Shown in pieces: positions 34,089 through 42,585 of a stretch of DNA of 64,000 nt. Numbering within the stretch: position 1 is the first letter of the stretch; each line of letters starts with the position of its first letter. The position numbers were made by a program, and so were the translations under genes. The notes under the pieces are model-generated. The model did not search any database, was not told the DNA's origin, and was given only the letters and a program-made list of their open reading frames with translations. Source of the DNA: Curtobacterium sp. L6-1 (GTDB lineage Bacteria; Actinomycetota; Actinomycetes; Actinomycetales; Microbacteriaceae); the NCBI RefSeq assembly GCF_018885305.1, contig NZ_CP076544.1, forward strand, positions 2,294,001 through 2,358,000, given 5' to 3'.

Positions 34089-34499
34089 TCAGTCGAGCAC
34101 GGCGGTGGCCTCGACCTCGACGAGCACGTCGGGCTCGAAGAGGTGGTCGACCCCGATCAGGGAGGCCGGCGGCAGCGGCGTGGGGAGACCGAGTTCGTCG
34201 GCGACGTCGTGAACGCCGGCCATGAACGCCTCGATCTTGTCCGGGCTCCATCGTGTGACGTAGAACGTCAGCCGGACGACATCGCCGAAGCCGGCCCCCG
34301 CGCTCTCGAGCCCGGTGTGGGTGTTCCGCAGCGCTTGCGCGACCTGCCCGGCCAGGTCGTCCGGCGCGACCGGAGCACCGTCCGCGGTGCGAGCGATCTG
34401 CCCTGAGACGTGGACCTGACGCGAGCCCGTCGCGACGGCGACGTGGTGGTAGGGGACCGGCTGCATGAGGCTGTCGGGGGAGAACCGGTGGACGGGCAT
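34089..34499 (-). CDS. RidA family deaminase
   Basis: 136 residues. The YjgF/YER057c/UK114 fold is read from HVSGQIARTADG (the strand-loop near the active site), DLAGQVAQALRNTHTGLESAG and VVRLTFYVTRW, with a carboxyl PPASLIGVDHLFEPDVLVEV segment. In canonical RidA the intermediate-binding arginine lies in the R-x-x-x-Q-V-Y-V / A-R-x-x-V segment; here the aligned segment is PASLIGVD, so the residue is absent and this is probably another subgroup of the superfamily, not a 2-iminobutanoate deaminase. Start ATG at 34499 with GAAGGAG 6 nt upstream. Divergent from an HxlR regulator with a palindrome between, so it is probably the target. It ends at an IS30 remnant. Confidence 0.82.
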   Translation of the reverse strand: MPVHRFSPDSLMQPVPYHHVAVATGSRQVHVSGQIARTADGAPVAPDDLAGQVAQALRNTHTGLESAGAGFGDVVRLTFYVTRWSPDKIEAFMAGVHDVADELGLPTPLPPASLIGVDHLFEPDVLVEVEATAVLD

Positions 34500-34516
34500 A
34501 CGTGCTCCTTCGTCGT

Positions 34517-34533
34517 GGTACCTCAGGGATACC
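34517..34533. promoter_or_regulatory. candidate HxlR operator
   Basis: GGTACCTCAGGGATACC, an imperfect 17-bp palindrome (GGTA/TACC arms) between the divergent ridA-like and HxlR genes, 17 nt upstream of the RidA start. HxlR proteins bind such short dyads. Function inferred from placement. Confidence 0.5.
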
Positions 34534-34569
34534 TGGTGTTCGGCGGCCACTGCAACGAGACTGGGTGTC

Positions 34570-34983
34570 GTGTCGGATACCGCCCCCACCCCCACAGGTC
34601 GCTTCGAGATCACCGCTCCGCACCGCGAATTGCTCGATCAGGTGCTCGACCGTTGGTCGCTCCAGGTCCTCGATGAACTGTGTGAGCGACCAGCCCGGTT
34701 CAGTGTGCTGCGCAGGAGCATCCCCGCTGTGACGCAGAAGTCGCTCACGGCCACCCTGCGCCGTCTCGAGCGCAACGGCGTCGTCGAGCGTGTCCTGCTC
34801 AGTACCCGCCCCGTCGCTGTCGAGTACCGCATCACGCCGCTCGGGAAGACGATCCGTCCACCGGTGGAAGCGATCCTGGCGTGGGCGACCGAGTACATGC
34901 CTGCCATCGAGGAAGCCCGCGACCGGTACGACAGCGATCTGGGAGAGGCAGTTCCGCACCATCCGATGACAGCGTCTCGGTAG
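34570..34983 (+). CDS. HxlR family transcriptional regulator
   Basis: 137 residues, winged helix. The HxlR core is LLDQVLDRWSLQVLDELCE, RPARFSVLRRSIPAVTQKSL, LTATLRRLERNGVVERVL and VEYRITPLGKTI (wing). HxlR proteins are small dimeric regulators answering to electrophiles or oxidants. The GTG at 34570 gives the usual size and begins just before the conserved helices; the upstream open frame is discarded. It is divergent from the RidA gene. A 7-bp hairpin GGCGATC/GATCGCC (34983-35000) starts at its stop codon and may terminate it. Confidence 0.85.
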   Translation: MSDTAPTPTGRFEITAPHRELLDQVLDRWSLQVLDELCERPARFSVLRRSIPAVTQKSLTATLRRLERNGVVERVLLSTRPVAVEYRITPLGKTIRPPVEAILAWATEYMPAIEEARDRYDSDLGEAVPHHPMTASR

Positions 34984-35132
34984 GCGATCACCCGATCGCC
35001 CAGCAGGACGAACGTACGAGCGCGCAGGGTTGACCACGACTGAGCGACGGACCGCTGCCGGGCCGCATGCGAAGGCGTTGGACCTCGAAGCATCTGTCGC
35101 ACCTCCCGCCCGGCCCGCCACGGGACCGACCG

Positions 35133-35190
35133 CTCGCGCTCAGCGACACCGTTCGCGGGCGTGCACGCGAGCGCTGTCGCCCAGCGGGAA
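35133..35190. repeat. REP-like palindrome, copy 2
   Basis: Left arm CTCGCGCTCAGCGACACCG, right arm GAGCGCTGTCGCCCAGCGGG; about 25-nt arms with a short spacer. Nearly the same as copy 1. Confidence 0.7.
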
Positions 35191-35294
35191 TGCATCCGGG
35201 CCGCCGGGCCAGCCGGACCAGCGCATGCGCGGACGGGAGGCACGGGACGGGACCGCTACGCGCCTCCCGGCCGCGGGCACGCGCGGCGCACGGA

Positions 35295-35352
35295 TTCGCA
35301 CTCAGCGACACCATTCGCGGCGGCCGGCCCGAACAGTGTCGCTCAGCGCGAA
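35295..35352. repeat. REP-like palindrome, copy 3
   Basis: Left arm TTCGCACTCAGCGACACC, right arm AGTGTCGCTCAGCGCGAA; the most symmetrical copy. It ends about 30 nt from the stop codon of the response-regulator gene. Confidence 0.7.
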
Positions 35353-35384
35353 TGGAGCCGGGCGCCCGCGCCCGGGCCTGCCCG

Positions 35385-36074
35385 CTACGCGGACCAGTCG
35401 GGCCGGACGAAGCCGCTCTCGTAGGCGAACACGACGGCCTGCACGCGGCTCGTCGCGCCGACCTTGCCGAGGACGCTGCTGATGTGGGTCTTCACGGTGG
35501 CCTCGCTGATCCAGAGGTCCTTCGCGATCTGCGCGTTGCTGGCGCCGCGGACGAGGGCGGTGAGGACCTCCCGTTCGCGGGCGCTCAACGTGGCGAGGAC
35601 CGGTGCGTGCGCCGCGGGCGGCGTCGGAGCTGCCGGACCGGCCGACGACGGCGCCGTGAGCAGGCGGTTCTCGAGCAGGGCGCGGGTCATCGACGGGGCG
35701 ATCAGGGTGTCGCCGGTGTGCGCTGCCCGGACGCCGGCCGCGATGAGGTCCGGCCCCGCGTCCTTGAGCAGGAACCCGAGGGCGCCGGCACGGACGGCGT
35801 CGAGCAGGTACTCCTCGTCGTCGAAGGTCGTGAGGATGACGACCGCGCCCGCGGTGCCAGCGGAGACGATCGAGCGGGTGGCCGCGATGCCGTCGAGCAC
35901 CGGCATCCGGACGTCCATCAGCACGACGTCGGGGCGGAGGTCGGCGCAGACCGCGATAGCCTCGGCACCGTTCGGCGCCTGGCCGACGACGGTCAGGTCC
36001 GGTTCGGCGTCGACCATCATGCCGAGCCCCGTGCGGACGACGGCCTGGTCGTCGACGATCACCACGCGGATCAC
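35385..36074 (-). CDS. NarL/LuxR-type response regulator
   Basis: 229 residues. Receiver domain: VIRVVIVDDQAVVRTGLGMM (acidic pair), phospho-acceptor D in PDVVLMDVRMPVLDG, T in LTTFDDEEYL, K in GFLLKDAGPD. After an Ala/Pro linker, a LuxR HTH: LSAREREVLTALVRGASNAQIAKDL... and EATVKTHISSVLGKVG. GTG at 36074 forms a GTGA overlap with the kinase stop, so the two are translationally coupled. Candidate target sites: the tandem palindromes at 37551-37613 upstream of the kinase. Confidence 0.9.
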   Translation of the reverse strand: MIRVVIVDDQAVVRTGLGMMVDAEPDLTVVGQAPNGAEAIAVCADLRPDVVLMDVRMPVLDGIAATRSIVSAGTAGAVVILTTFDDEEYLLDAVRAGALGFLLKDAGPDLIAAGVRAAHTGDTLIAPSMTRALLENRLLTAPSSAGPAAPTPPAAHAPVLATLSAREREVLTALVRGASNAQIAKDLWISEATVKTHISSVLGKVGATSRVQAVVFAYESGFVRPDWSA

Positions 36075-37411
36075 GAGGCCACCACCGGGTGCTGCGGGCC
36101 GGCCGGGCGGTCCACGGGTCGGAGGCTGCCCGCGGTCTGCTGGCGCGCCTCCTGTCCGTCTCGGCGCGGCTGGCCGTCCCGGCGCTGCGGGTCGTCTCGA
36201 GCGGCGGCGTCGCGCGGAGCTTCGAGGATCACGCGCCACCCGCCGCCCTCGGCCGGTCCAGCGTCGAGCACGCCGCCGATCGACGCTGCACGTTCCCGCA
36301 TCCCGCGGATCCCGGCGCCACCGGCCGCGAGCGCGGGCACGCGGGGGCTGGCGCCGCTGCCGCCGTCGTCGAGGACCTCGAGGCGGATGCTGTCTTCCGA
36401 CGCGGCGAGGGTGATCCGCACCGCGGAGCCGTCGGAGTGCACGAGGGTGTTGGTGAGCGCCTCCTGGCAGACGCGGAGGACGGCGAAGTCCTGCATGACG
36501 CCGAGCGTCGCCGGCACGCGGAGGTCGGCGTCGACCCGGACACCGGTGGCGCGGACGCGCTCGACGGCGTCCTCGATCGCGCCCCGCAGCGAGACCGGGG
36601 CGTCCGTCGTGCCGCCGTCCCCGCCCGCGCGGAGGACCCGGACGACCTTCCGCATCTCGGACAACGCCTGCTGCCCGGTGCCCGCGACCCACGAGGCGTA
36701 CTCCGCGAACTCCTGCTGATCGGCGACCCCGACGCGCACGAGGGCCTGCGACCGCACGACGATCGCGGCCATGTGGTGGGCGACGACGTCGTGGACCTCG
36801 CGGGCGACGGCGGTCCGCTCCTCCGAGGCGATGCGGGCCTGGTCGGACTCCCGCAGGCGGACGAGTTCCTCGTTGCGCCGCTGCAACACGAGCTCGGAAC
36901 GACGGCGCCGCGCGGTGGCACGGCCGAGGAACGCGCACGCCACGAGCAGGATCCCCATGAGGACCACGGTCGACCAGTCGGCGTTCTGCGTCCAGGACCG
37001 CCAGTCGGGGAGGACGACGGACCAGTACCGCGGCGACAGCCCCGCCAACGGCAGGAACATCGCGGACACCGTCGGCAGCGCCGCGACGGCCAGTACCGCG
37101 AGCAGGTGCCGCCCGGCCGCGCAGGCCAGGTACACCGCGATGACGAGCGGGATGAGCCGCACCTGGAGGACGTCGAACATCCACGTCGGCCACCCCACGG
37201 CGACACCGACCACCACGAGCAGCGGGTACGGCAGCCGCTGTCCGACGACGATGCACAGCGCGACGAGGGCTGCGGTCACCCGGTAGTCGGCGAGCCGCGT
37301 CGGGTACCAGCCGGCGCGGTGCAGCCCCTCCATCGTCAGCAGGGCGAGGCCGAGGAACGCCAGCCCCGCGAGGGCAGCGCGCACCCACGGCGGGATCGGC
37401 AGAGGACGCAT
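36071..37411 (-). CDS. sensor histidine kinase (HPK7/NarX-like)
   Basis: 446 residues. Five or six membrane segments (about 10-165) without a large external domain, then HisKA_3: TAVAREVHDVVAHHMAAIVV with the phospho-accepting His. The ATPase domain has VCQEALTNTLVHSD (N box), LEVLDDGGSG (D box) and GAGIRGMRERAASIGG (G box). A Pro/Arg/Gln-rich tail follows. TAGCCT 6 nt before ATG at 37411 marks a leaderless start. The stimulus is unknown; the short loops suggest an intramembrane-sensing kinase of the cell-envelope-stress kind. Confidence 0.9.
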   Translation of the reverse strand: MRPLPIPPWVRAALAGLAFLGLALLTMEGLHRAGWYPTRLADYRVTAALVALCIVVGQRLPYPLLVVVGVAVGWPTWMFDVLQVRLIPLVIAVYLACAAGRHLLAVLAVAALPTVSAMFLPLAGLSPRYWSVVLPDWRSWTQNADWSTVVLMGILLVACAFLGRATARRRRSELVLQRRNEELVRLRESDQARIASEERTAVAREVHDVVAHHMAAIVVRSQALVRVGVADQQEFAEYASWVAGTGQQALSEMRKVVRVLRAGGDGGTTDAPVSLRGAIEDAVERVRATGVRVDADLRVPATLGVMQDFAVLRVCQEALTNTLVHSDGSAVRITLAASEDSIRLEVLDDGGSGASPRVPALAAGGAGIRGMRERAASIGGVLDAGPAEGGGWRVILEAPRDAAARDDPQRRDGQPRRDGQEARQQTAGSLRPVDRPAGPQHPVVAS

Positions 37412-37417
37412 GGCGTG

Positions 37418-37423
37418 AGGCTA
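37418..37423 (-). promoter_or_regulatory. -10 box TAGCCT, leaderless start of the kinase gene
   Basis: TAGCCT, 6 nt, then ATG at 37411 on the minus strand. Confidence 0.55.
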
Positions 37424-37550
37424 ACCGCCCCAGGGTGGTCCGCGCCTCCTCCGAACGTCGGACTCCGCGACGGTCGACGATCAGCCGAACGGCCAGGAGG
37501 CCCATCCCGACCGCCGATGCCGCCTGCGTCCGCCTCGCCCAGGCTGGTCG

Positions 37551-37613
37551 TGCCGCACCCCGCGGCACCCCTGCCGCACCCCGCGGCACACCTGCCGCAC
37601 CCCGCGGCACACC
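37551..37613. repeat. three tandem 21-bp palindromic repeats
   Basis: Three consecutive 21-bp units, the second and third identical and the first differing by one base. Each carries TGCCGC-N5-GCGGCA, a perfect 6-bp inverted repeat with ACCCC centre. Two helical turns between centres puts all three on one DNA face, as in iterated operators. The array lies 16 nt before the small secreted protein gene and 140 nt upstream of the kinase. Confidence 0.7.
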
Positions 37614-37628
37614 GACCGGGAGCTCGTG

Positions 37629-37985
37629 ATGCAGAAGAAGACCGCCGCCACCGTGGCCACGCTCGCACTCGTCGTGGCCATCGCCGTCACGGGTGTCGCC
37701 GCCGCGACCATCGCCACGCCGGACGGTGGCGGGACCGGGAGCGCTCCTGTCCGGTCGGGGACGACCTCCACCGTGGTGCAGACCACCGCCGCGACGGGCG
37801 ACGTCGGGTGGCAGGGGCAGCTGCCGGATGCCAACCGGTTCCACGACCTCTCGCGCGAGGACCAGCAGGCGGTCGTCACCCGGGTGGACCGGCTCATCGG
37901 GGACCTCCGCGGTTCCGGGAGCAGTGCTGGACTGGTCGCGCAGCTGACCGGGTACCGCGGCGAGATCGAGCAGCTGCTGCGCTGA
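37629..37985 (+). CDS. small secreted or membrane-anchored hypothetical protein
   Basis: 118 residues from the ATG at 37629 (GGGAG about 6 nt upstream; a GTG immediately before is less likely). Signal peptide or anchor (about 6-30, TVATLALVVAIAVTGVAAAT), a Gly/Ser/Thr linker, then about 60 residues rich in charged helix (LSREDQQAVVTRVDRLIGDL). Not recognised. It is divergent from the kinase-regulator operon, with the 3x21-bp array in between, so it is the best candidate output or accessory of that two-component system. Confidence 0.7.
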   Translation: MQKKTAATVATLALVVAIAVTGVAAATIATPDGGGTGSAPVRSGTTSTVVQTTAATGDVGWQGQLPDANRFHDLSREDQQAVVTRVDRLIGDLRGSGSSAGLVAQLTGYRGEIEQLLR

Positions 37986-38004
37986 GCGGCGCGGGGACCG
38001 GGGC

Positions 38005-38042
38005 GGCGGGAGGCACGGGGCAGTCCGCCCGCTCCTCCCGCC
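38005..38042. terminator. GGGAGGC-type hairpin after the small secreted gene
   Basis: GGCGGGAGG / CCTCCCGCC arms, 9 bp, with a partly pairing interior. 20 nt after the stop codon and a member of the local hairpin family. Confidence 0.5.
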
Positions 38043-38121
38043 ACGTCCGGTCGGTCGTGCCCCGTCGGTCGCGCACCGTCGGTCGCGCCCGGTCGGTCGC
38101 GCCCCGGCGTCGGCGGGACCG

Positions 38122-41100
38122 TCAGCGGCGGACCCGCCTCCTCCGCACCACGATCACGGCCACACCCAGTCCCAGCAGCAGCAACGCTCCGCCGAGCAGC
38201 GCCGAGAGCCCCTCGGCACCGGTGAAGGCGAGGTCACCCCGCCGGGCCGGCGCACCGACCGTCCCGCTCCAGGTGCTGCCGTGAGACCCGTGCGCGGACG
38301 AGCCGGACGGGCGCTCCCCCGGTCGGTCCACGCCCGGACCACCGGTGCCGGTGGATCCGCCGGGCGTGCCCGACCCGCCGGAGGCACCCGGTTCACCGGG
38401 GCCGTCCGGGCCACCGTCGCCCGGGCCGTCCGGTCCTCCGTCGCCGGGGTCGGTCGTGTCATCGCCCGGCAGCACCCCGGCGTCGACGGTGCTCGTGCGG
38501 TCGACGTGGTCCAGGACACCCTCGGCGGTGGTCTCCCGACCGAGTGTGACCGTCCCGCTGGTACCGTCCTCGGACGCGTCCGAGTCGACCGCACGGTCGT
38601 CCCCGACGAGCGCCCGGGTGAACGCGCGTCCGTCCGGTGCGGTGAAGGTCGTCACGTACTCGCCGGGTCGGAGGGTGTCGAACCGGTACGTGCCGTCGGG
38701 ATCGCTCGTCGTGGTCCGGTCGACGGCTGTCCCCTCGTCGTCCGTCCCGGTGAGCCGGACCGCGACGTCGCCGAGGCCGGGCTCGCCGGACTCCTGCAGA
38801 CCGTCGCCGTCCTCGTCCGTCCAGACCCGGTCGCCGATCGCACCGGCGACCACGCGGATCGACGCACGGTTCGACCGCACGGGCAGGGCGAGGTCGGCGA
38901 CACGGAGTCCGAACCGGTTCGCGTACTCGTCGCCGTCACGTTCCCCCTCGGTTGCGAGGGCCAGCTCGTGCGTGACCGTGTCCCCGACGCCCACGGCCGC
39001 GGTGCGCGTGATCCGGGAGGCCGTGACGTCACCGAGGGAGGACGGGCACCCGGGCGACCCGAACGCGGACTCCGGACACCAGGTGGTCGCCCCGCCCGGC
39101 TGGTTCGAAGCGTCCTGCCCGTCGAGCGAGACGGCATCGGGCACGGCAGCGGTGTACGTCACCGACTCCCCCGCAGCGGGGTCGACCGCGACCGGTCCGG
39201 CGAGCGTGGTGCGGCCGTGGAACGAGCCGTCGTCCGGATCCGTCCGGTCCGGCAGGACGTCGATGAGGTCGACGCCGTGGACCGGTTCGGAGGACGTGTT
39301 CGTGTAGTCGAGTCGCCACGCGAGCCGGTCCCCCGCGACGACGACCGGGTCCACGGCGGACTCCTGCACGCCGACCCCGCCGCCGGCGATGACCTGCACG
39401 GCCCGCTCCGCCCGCCGGTACTGCGTGTCGGACCGGTCTGCCGGCGATGCGACCTCGACGGCGTTCTCGATGGGCCCCGCGGGCGCCGCCGACGACACAC
39501 GCAGCCGGTAGGTGATGGGCGCCACGTCGGCGTTCGGCTGCACGTCGTGGAACGTCCACCGCAGCTGCTGGTGGTGTCCGCCGTCGGGGTCCTCGACGCT
39601 GTCGATCACGGGCGTCTGCGAGGCGCTGTCCAGGACGTAGGTGGTGTGGAGCGGCAGGGTGTCGCGGACCGTGAGCGTGGTCGGGCGGCCCTTCGTGTTC
39701 CCGTTGGTCAGCGTCGGGTACAGGGCGTACTCGAGGCTCTCACCCGGCACGACCGAACTGGTCCGGTCCGGGGTGTCCTGGGCGTCGTGGCCCCGGTCGA
39801 CGATCTTCTTCGCGACCCGCGCGAGGTCCTCGGTGATCACGACGCTGTCCGTCAGGACACCGACGCCGAGGGCGGGGTCGGCGGGGTCGTGCACCCAGCC
39901 GGGGTGACCGACGCCGAACGAGAGGTGTCCGAAGTCGAGGGCACGGGTGCCGTCCGGTGCGTCCGCGACCGTCACCCAGGCGTGCAGGACCGCGTCCCCA
40001 CCACCGGTGAGGTCGCCGACGGCACGGACCGCTCCGACGGCACCGATCCCACCGGGGACGGCGTCGGGTGCGTCGTACCAGGGGCCGTCCGAGTCGTCGC
40101 AGGAGCGCTGCTGCCCGTCCGACGGCGAGGTCATCTCGTAGGCGGCGTACTCGACACGCGCACCGCTCAGGCCGGTGACCCGCGCAGCCGCGGACGCGCC
40201 GATCCCCTCGGTCAACCGCTGCGTCGCTCGGTCGAAGGTGTCGCAGAGCACGGCGTCCTGGTACCGGGACAATCCAGGGTTGTGCATCGAGACCTCGCTC
40301 CGGAGCGCAGCACCAGGGGTCGTCCACGGGTCCCCGAGGCGAGCGGAACCGGGCCGGACCGCGGTCCCGTCCCCGACCACCCGGTACAGACGCTTCCCGC
40401 CGCTCCCCGGAGCGAACTCGACGATCGAGCGCTCGGAGACGTTGTCCACGGTCGGCTCCGTGCCGCCCGGGAAGTTGGGGGCACCGATGGTCGAGGACAC
40501 CTGCAACGGGGTGCACCGGTTGACGGACCGGACGTTCGTCCCGGCCGGCGGGGTCGGCATCCAGAAGCTGATGTAACCGGTGACGACGTAGCCCACCCGG
40601 CCGCCGGCGATCGGACCGCCGTACTTGTTCTCGGTCGGCATCTTCGTGGCGTCGGTCACCGTGCCCGTGATCGTCACGTCGACGTCCTGACCCGGCGCGT
40701 CCTGTTCGCAGCGGATCGTCCCGGAGTCGGCGACCCCACGGTCACCGCCGCCCGTCCCTGCCGGGAGCCCGCCGAAGCCGGGGACCTCCGCGGTGTTCGG
40801 GCCGCACGCCGGACGGTCGCCGTTCCACAGCCGGGCGCCGGACGGCAGGTCGCCGAGCAGCTGTGAGACGTCGTCGGTGAAGGTCATCGGTCCGTGCGCC
40901 TTCTCGAAGCCGAGCAGGCCCTGCCCCGGGACGATCGGCTGCCAGTCGACGGCGAGGGGGTAGACGAGCTGGATCCCCTTCGCCCCACCTGGTCCGCGGA
41001 CATCGGTCCGCATGGTCGAGGCCAGCACGTTCTTCGACAGGTTGTACCGCGCCGCCGCCGAGACCGTGGTGCGGGGCGAGGTGGCCGAGACGGGAGCGTC

Positions 41101-41856
41101 GGCGCCGTCGGCGGTCCCGACACCCGTGACCCGCAGCTCGTCGCCGTTGCGCAGGTCCCCGGAGACGTCGAGGACTGCCGGGACGGCGATCGCGTGTCCC
41201 TCCGCGACGGTGCCGAGGTCGCACACCAGGTCCTGGCCGCTGATGCGCGAGCCCGCTCCGTCGCACCGGCCGGGCACGGCTGCCCAACTGGTGCCGGTGG
41301 GAGCGGTGAGCGTGAAGCGTTCGTGCTCGCTCGATCCCCCGGTCGAGTTCATGGTGACGCGGTACGTGATCGCGTCGAGGGTGCGGACGATCCCGTTCTC
41401 GGCGTCCGCATCCGCGCCCGGGCCGTCCTGCGGCGTGAACGGACCCGTGCCGTCCTTCGCGACCTCGACCGCGAGTCCGACCTCGGCGTCGGTCGCGGCG
41501 TGCGTCGAACCTCCGGGCCGGTCCGCCGGCTCCGGGTCGGACGTCAGCCGCGCCTCCCGGTCTGGGTCCTCGTCCGGGCGCGGCGCAGCGGAGGCCGGCG
41601 TGGCCAGCGCGGCCGGCGATGCCGGCGATGCCGGAGGCGCGGAATCAGGCGCAGACGACGTCGCGGACGGCGTCGGCGAGGCAGGGCCCGTCGACGCCAC
41701 CGGACGCCCGGCAGCGCTCGACGCGGCGGGCCCGTGAATGGCGTCGACGGTCGCCGGTCGCGTCGTGCCTGCCCAGGTCGGGGTCGCCGCGGCGAGGACG
41801 AGGCTCGTGGCGGTCACCGCCGTCACCAGGAGGCGGGAGGGGATGCGAGATCGCAA
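38122..41856 (-). CDS. SdrD-B/DUF11-type wall-anchored surface protein
   Basis: 1244 residues. Signal peptide (1-29), a Ser/Pro/Ala-rich stalk (about 45-125), beta-domains of the DUF11 type (about 130-960; VNRCTPLQVSSTIGAPNFPG and PRTTVSAAARYNLSKNVLA fall here), then one SdrD_B domain (GDRVWTDEDGDGLQESGEPG, Ca-binding, about 1010-1130), an Asp/Gly/Pro-rich linker, LAFTG (1209-1213), a hydrophobic segment and RRRRVRR. SdrD_B domains stabilise stalks in staphylococcal adhesins. TTG at 41856 is preceded by GGAG; it is the second TTG start in the window, again in a LAxTG gene. Function: probably adhesive or structural. Confidence 0.82.
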   Translation of the reverse strand: MRSRIPSRLLVTAVTATSLVLAAATPTWAGTTRPATVDAIHGPAASSAAGRPVASTGPASPTPSATSSAPDSAPPASPASPAALATPASAAPRPDEDPDREARLTSDPEPADRPGGSTHAATDAEVGLAVEVAKDGTGPFTPQDGPGADADAENGIVRTLDAITYRVTMNSTGGSSEHERFTLTAPTGTSWAAVPGRCDGAGSRISGQDLVCDLGTVAEGHAIAVPAVLDVSGDLRNGDELRVTGVGTADGADAPVSATSPRTTVSAAARYNLSKNVLASTMRTDVRGPGGAKGIQLVYPLAVDWQPIVPGQGLLGFEKAHGPMTFTDDVSQLLGDLPSGARLWNGDRPACGPNTAEVPGFGGLPAGTGGGDRGVADSGTIRCEQDAPGQDVDVTITGTVTDATKMPTENKYGGPIAGGRVGYVVTGYISFWMPTPPAGTNVRSVNRCTPLQVSSTIGAPNFPGGTEPTVDNVSERSIVEFAPGSGGKRLYRVVGDGTAVRPGSARLGDPWTTPGAALRSEVSMHNPGLSRYQDAVLCDTFDRATQRLTEGIGASAAARVTGLSGARVEYAAYEMTSPSDGQQRSCDDSDGPWYDAPDAVPGGIGAVGAVRAVGDLTGGGDAVLHAWVTVADAPDGTRALDFGHLSFGVGHPGWVHDPADPALGVGVLTDSVVITEDLARVAKKIVDRGHDAQDTPDRTSSVVPGESLEYALYPTLTNGNTKGRPTTLTVRDTLPLHTTYVLDSASQTPVIDSVEDPDGGHHQQLRWTFHDVQPNADVAPITYRLRVSSAAPAGPIENAVEVASPADRSDTQYRRAERAVQVIAGGGVGVQESAVDPVVVAGDRLAWRLDYTNTSSEPVHGVDLIDVLPDRTDPDDGSFHGRTTLAGPVAVDPAAGESVTYTAAVPDAVSLDGQDASNQPGGATTWCPESAFGSPGCPSSLGDVTASRITRTAAVGVGDTVTHELALATEGERDGDEYANRFGLRVADLALPVRSNRASIRVVAGAIGDRVWTDEDGDGLQESGEPGLGDVAVRLTGTDDEGTAVDRTTTSDPDGTYRFDTLRPGEYVTTFTAPDGRAFTRALVGDDRAVDSDASEDGTSGTVTLGRETTAEGVLDHVDRTSTVDAGVLPGDDTTDPGDGGPDGPGDGGPDGPGEPGASGGSGTPGGSTGTGGPGVDRPGERPSGSSAHGSHGSTWSGTVGAPARRGDLAFTGAEGLSALLGGALLLLGLGVAVIVVRRRRVRR

Positions 41857-42047
41857 GGGGACTCCAGTTCAGGACGGGCGCCCGGAGGCACCTGGAACGG
41901 TCTTCCGTACGTCACACATCAAACACCAGTCCCTCGCAGACGCCTCCTTCCCGACATTCCGTATGCGGACTGGATCCCGCGGACACGATCACGTCACGAT
42001 CGCCCGGACCGCGCACGGGTCGGCGCAGCGCGGCCCACACTGGCGGC

Positions 42048-42479
42048 ATGCCGTGGGGGAAGACAGCGCTGGTGACCGGGCTCGTGCTCGCCATCGGGAG
42101 CGGGATCGCCGGGTGCACGACGATCGCGTCGGGGCAGTGCGTCGACTGGGTGACGCTCTCGCCAGCGGAGCAGGAGCGGACCGCGAGCCTCGTCGTCGAT
42201 GCCGAGCTCCGATCGACCGACCGCACCGTCGAGGCGCTCGGGCGCTACCGCGTGCACGAGGCGCGCATCACCGACGTCCGCAAGGGGCACGCGCCCGCCG
42301 ACCGGATCGACGTCATCGCGACTTCGGACCAGTGCACGACCAACTGGCAGCCGGTCGAGTACGTCGACGGCGATCCGCTCACCGAGCCCGGGACCTACCG
42401 GCTGTACCTGACGAAGGAGCAGGCGGGAGGCGCGTGGCGCCTCGTCGTGCCCGGTGCCGCCGAGCGCCTGGACCGCTGA
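42048..42479 (+). CDS. lipoprotein, hypothetical
   Basis: 143 residues. Signal peptide with lipobox GSGIAGC (Cys at about 23), then an acidic-to-neutral domain of about 115 residues with Cys pairs (GQCVDW, TSDQCTTNW) and a beta pattern (RYRVHEARITDVRKGH). No catalytic motif. It would be lipid-anchored outside the membrane. The ATG at 42048 is the first start that leaves a proper signal peptide; CACACT 6 nt upstream may be a -10 box. Divergent from the SdrD-B gene, convergent with kup. Confidence 0.75.
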   Translation: MPWGKTALVTGLVLAIGSGIAGCTTIASGQCVDWVTLSPAEQERTASLVVDAELRSTDRTVEALGRYRVHEARITDVRKGHAPADRIDVIATSDQCTTNWQPVEYVDGDPLTEPGTYRLYLTKEQAGGAWRLVVPGAAERLDR

Positions 42480-42488
42480 TGCGCGACG

Positions 42489-42534
42489 GCCGCCGCCGCT
42501 GACCGGGCGCAGCCGCCCGGCACACGGCGGCGGC
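42489..42534. terminator. terminator between lipoprotein gene and kup
   Basis: Outer arms GCCGCCGCC / GGCGGCGGC with an inner hairpin CCGGGCG-CAGC-CGCCCGG. It sits between convergent stop codons at 42479 and 42586. Confidence 0.75.
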
Positions 42535-42585
42535 ACGGGCCCCGTCCGGCGCTCGAGCGCAGCGATCGCGCGCACCCCCGCAGGG

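Larger units (their letters stand above)
34984..35384. other. 400-nt repeat-bearing intergenic region
   Basis: No gene. It holds REP-like copies 2 and 3 and a decayed GGGAGGC-type hairpin (35235-35241/35262-35268). The convergent genes on both sides (HxlR, response regulator) end here. Confidence 0.6.

Noticed and set aside
35030..35060. Fourth REP-like copy
   Set aside because: Only an ACTGAGCGACGGA fragment resembles one arm; no partner arm is present.
38281..40866. An 861-codon plus-strand frame inside the SdrD-B gene
   Set aside because: Low-complexity Arg/Val/Gly translation, and the opposite strand has a complete secreted protein.
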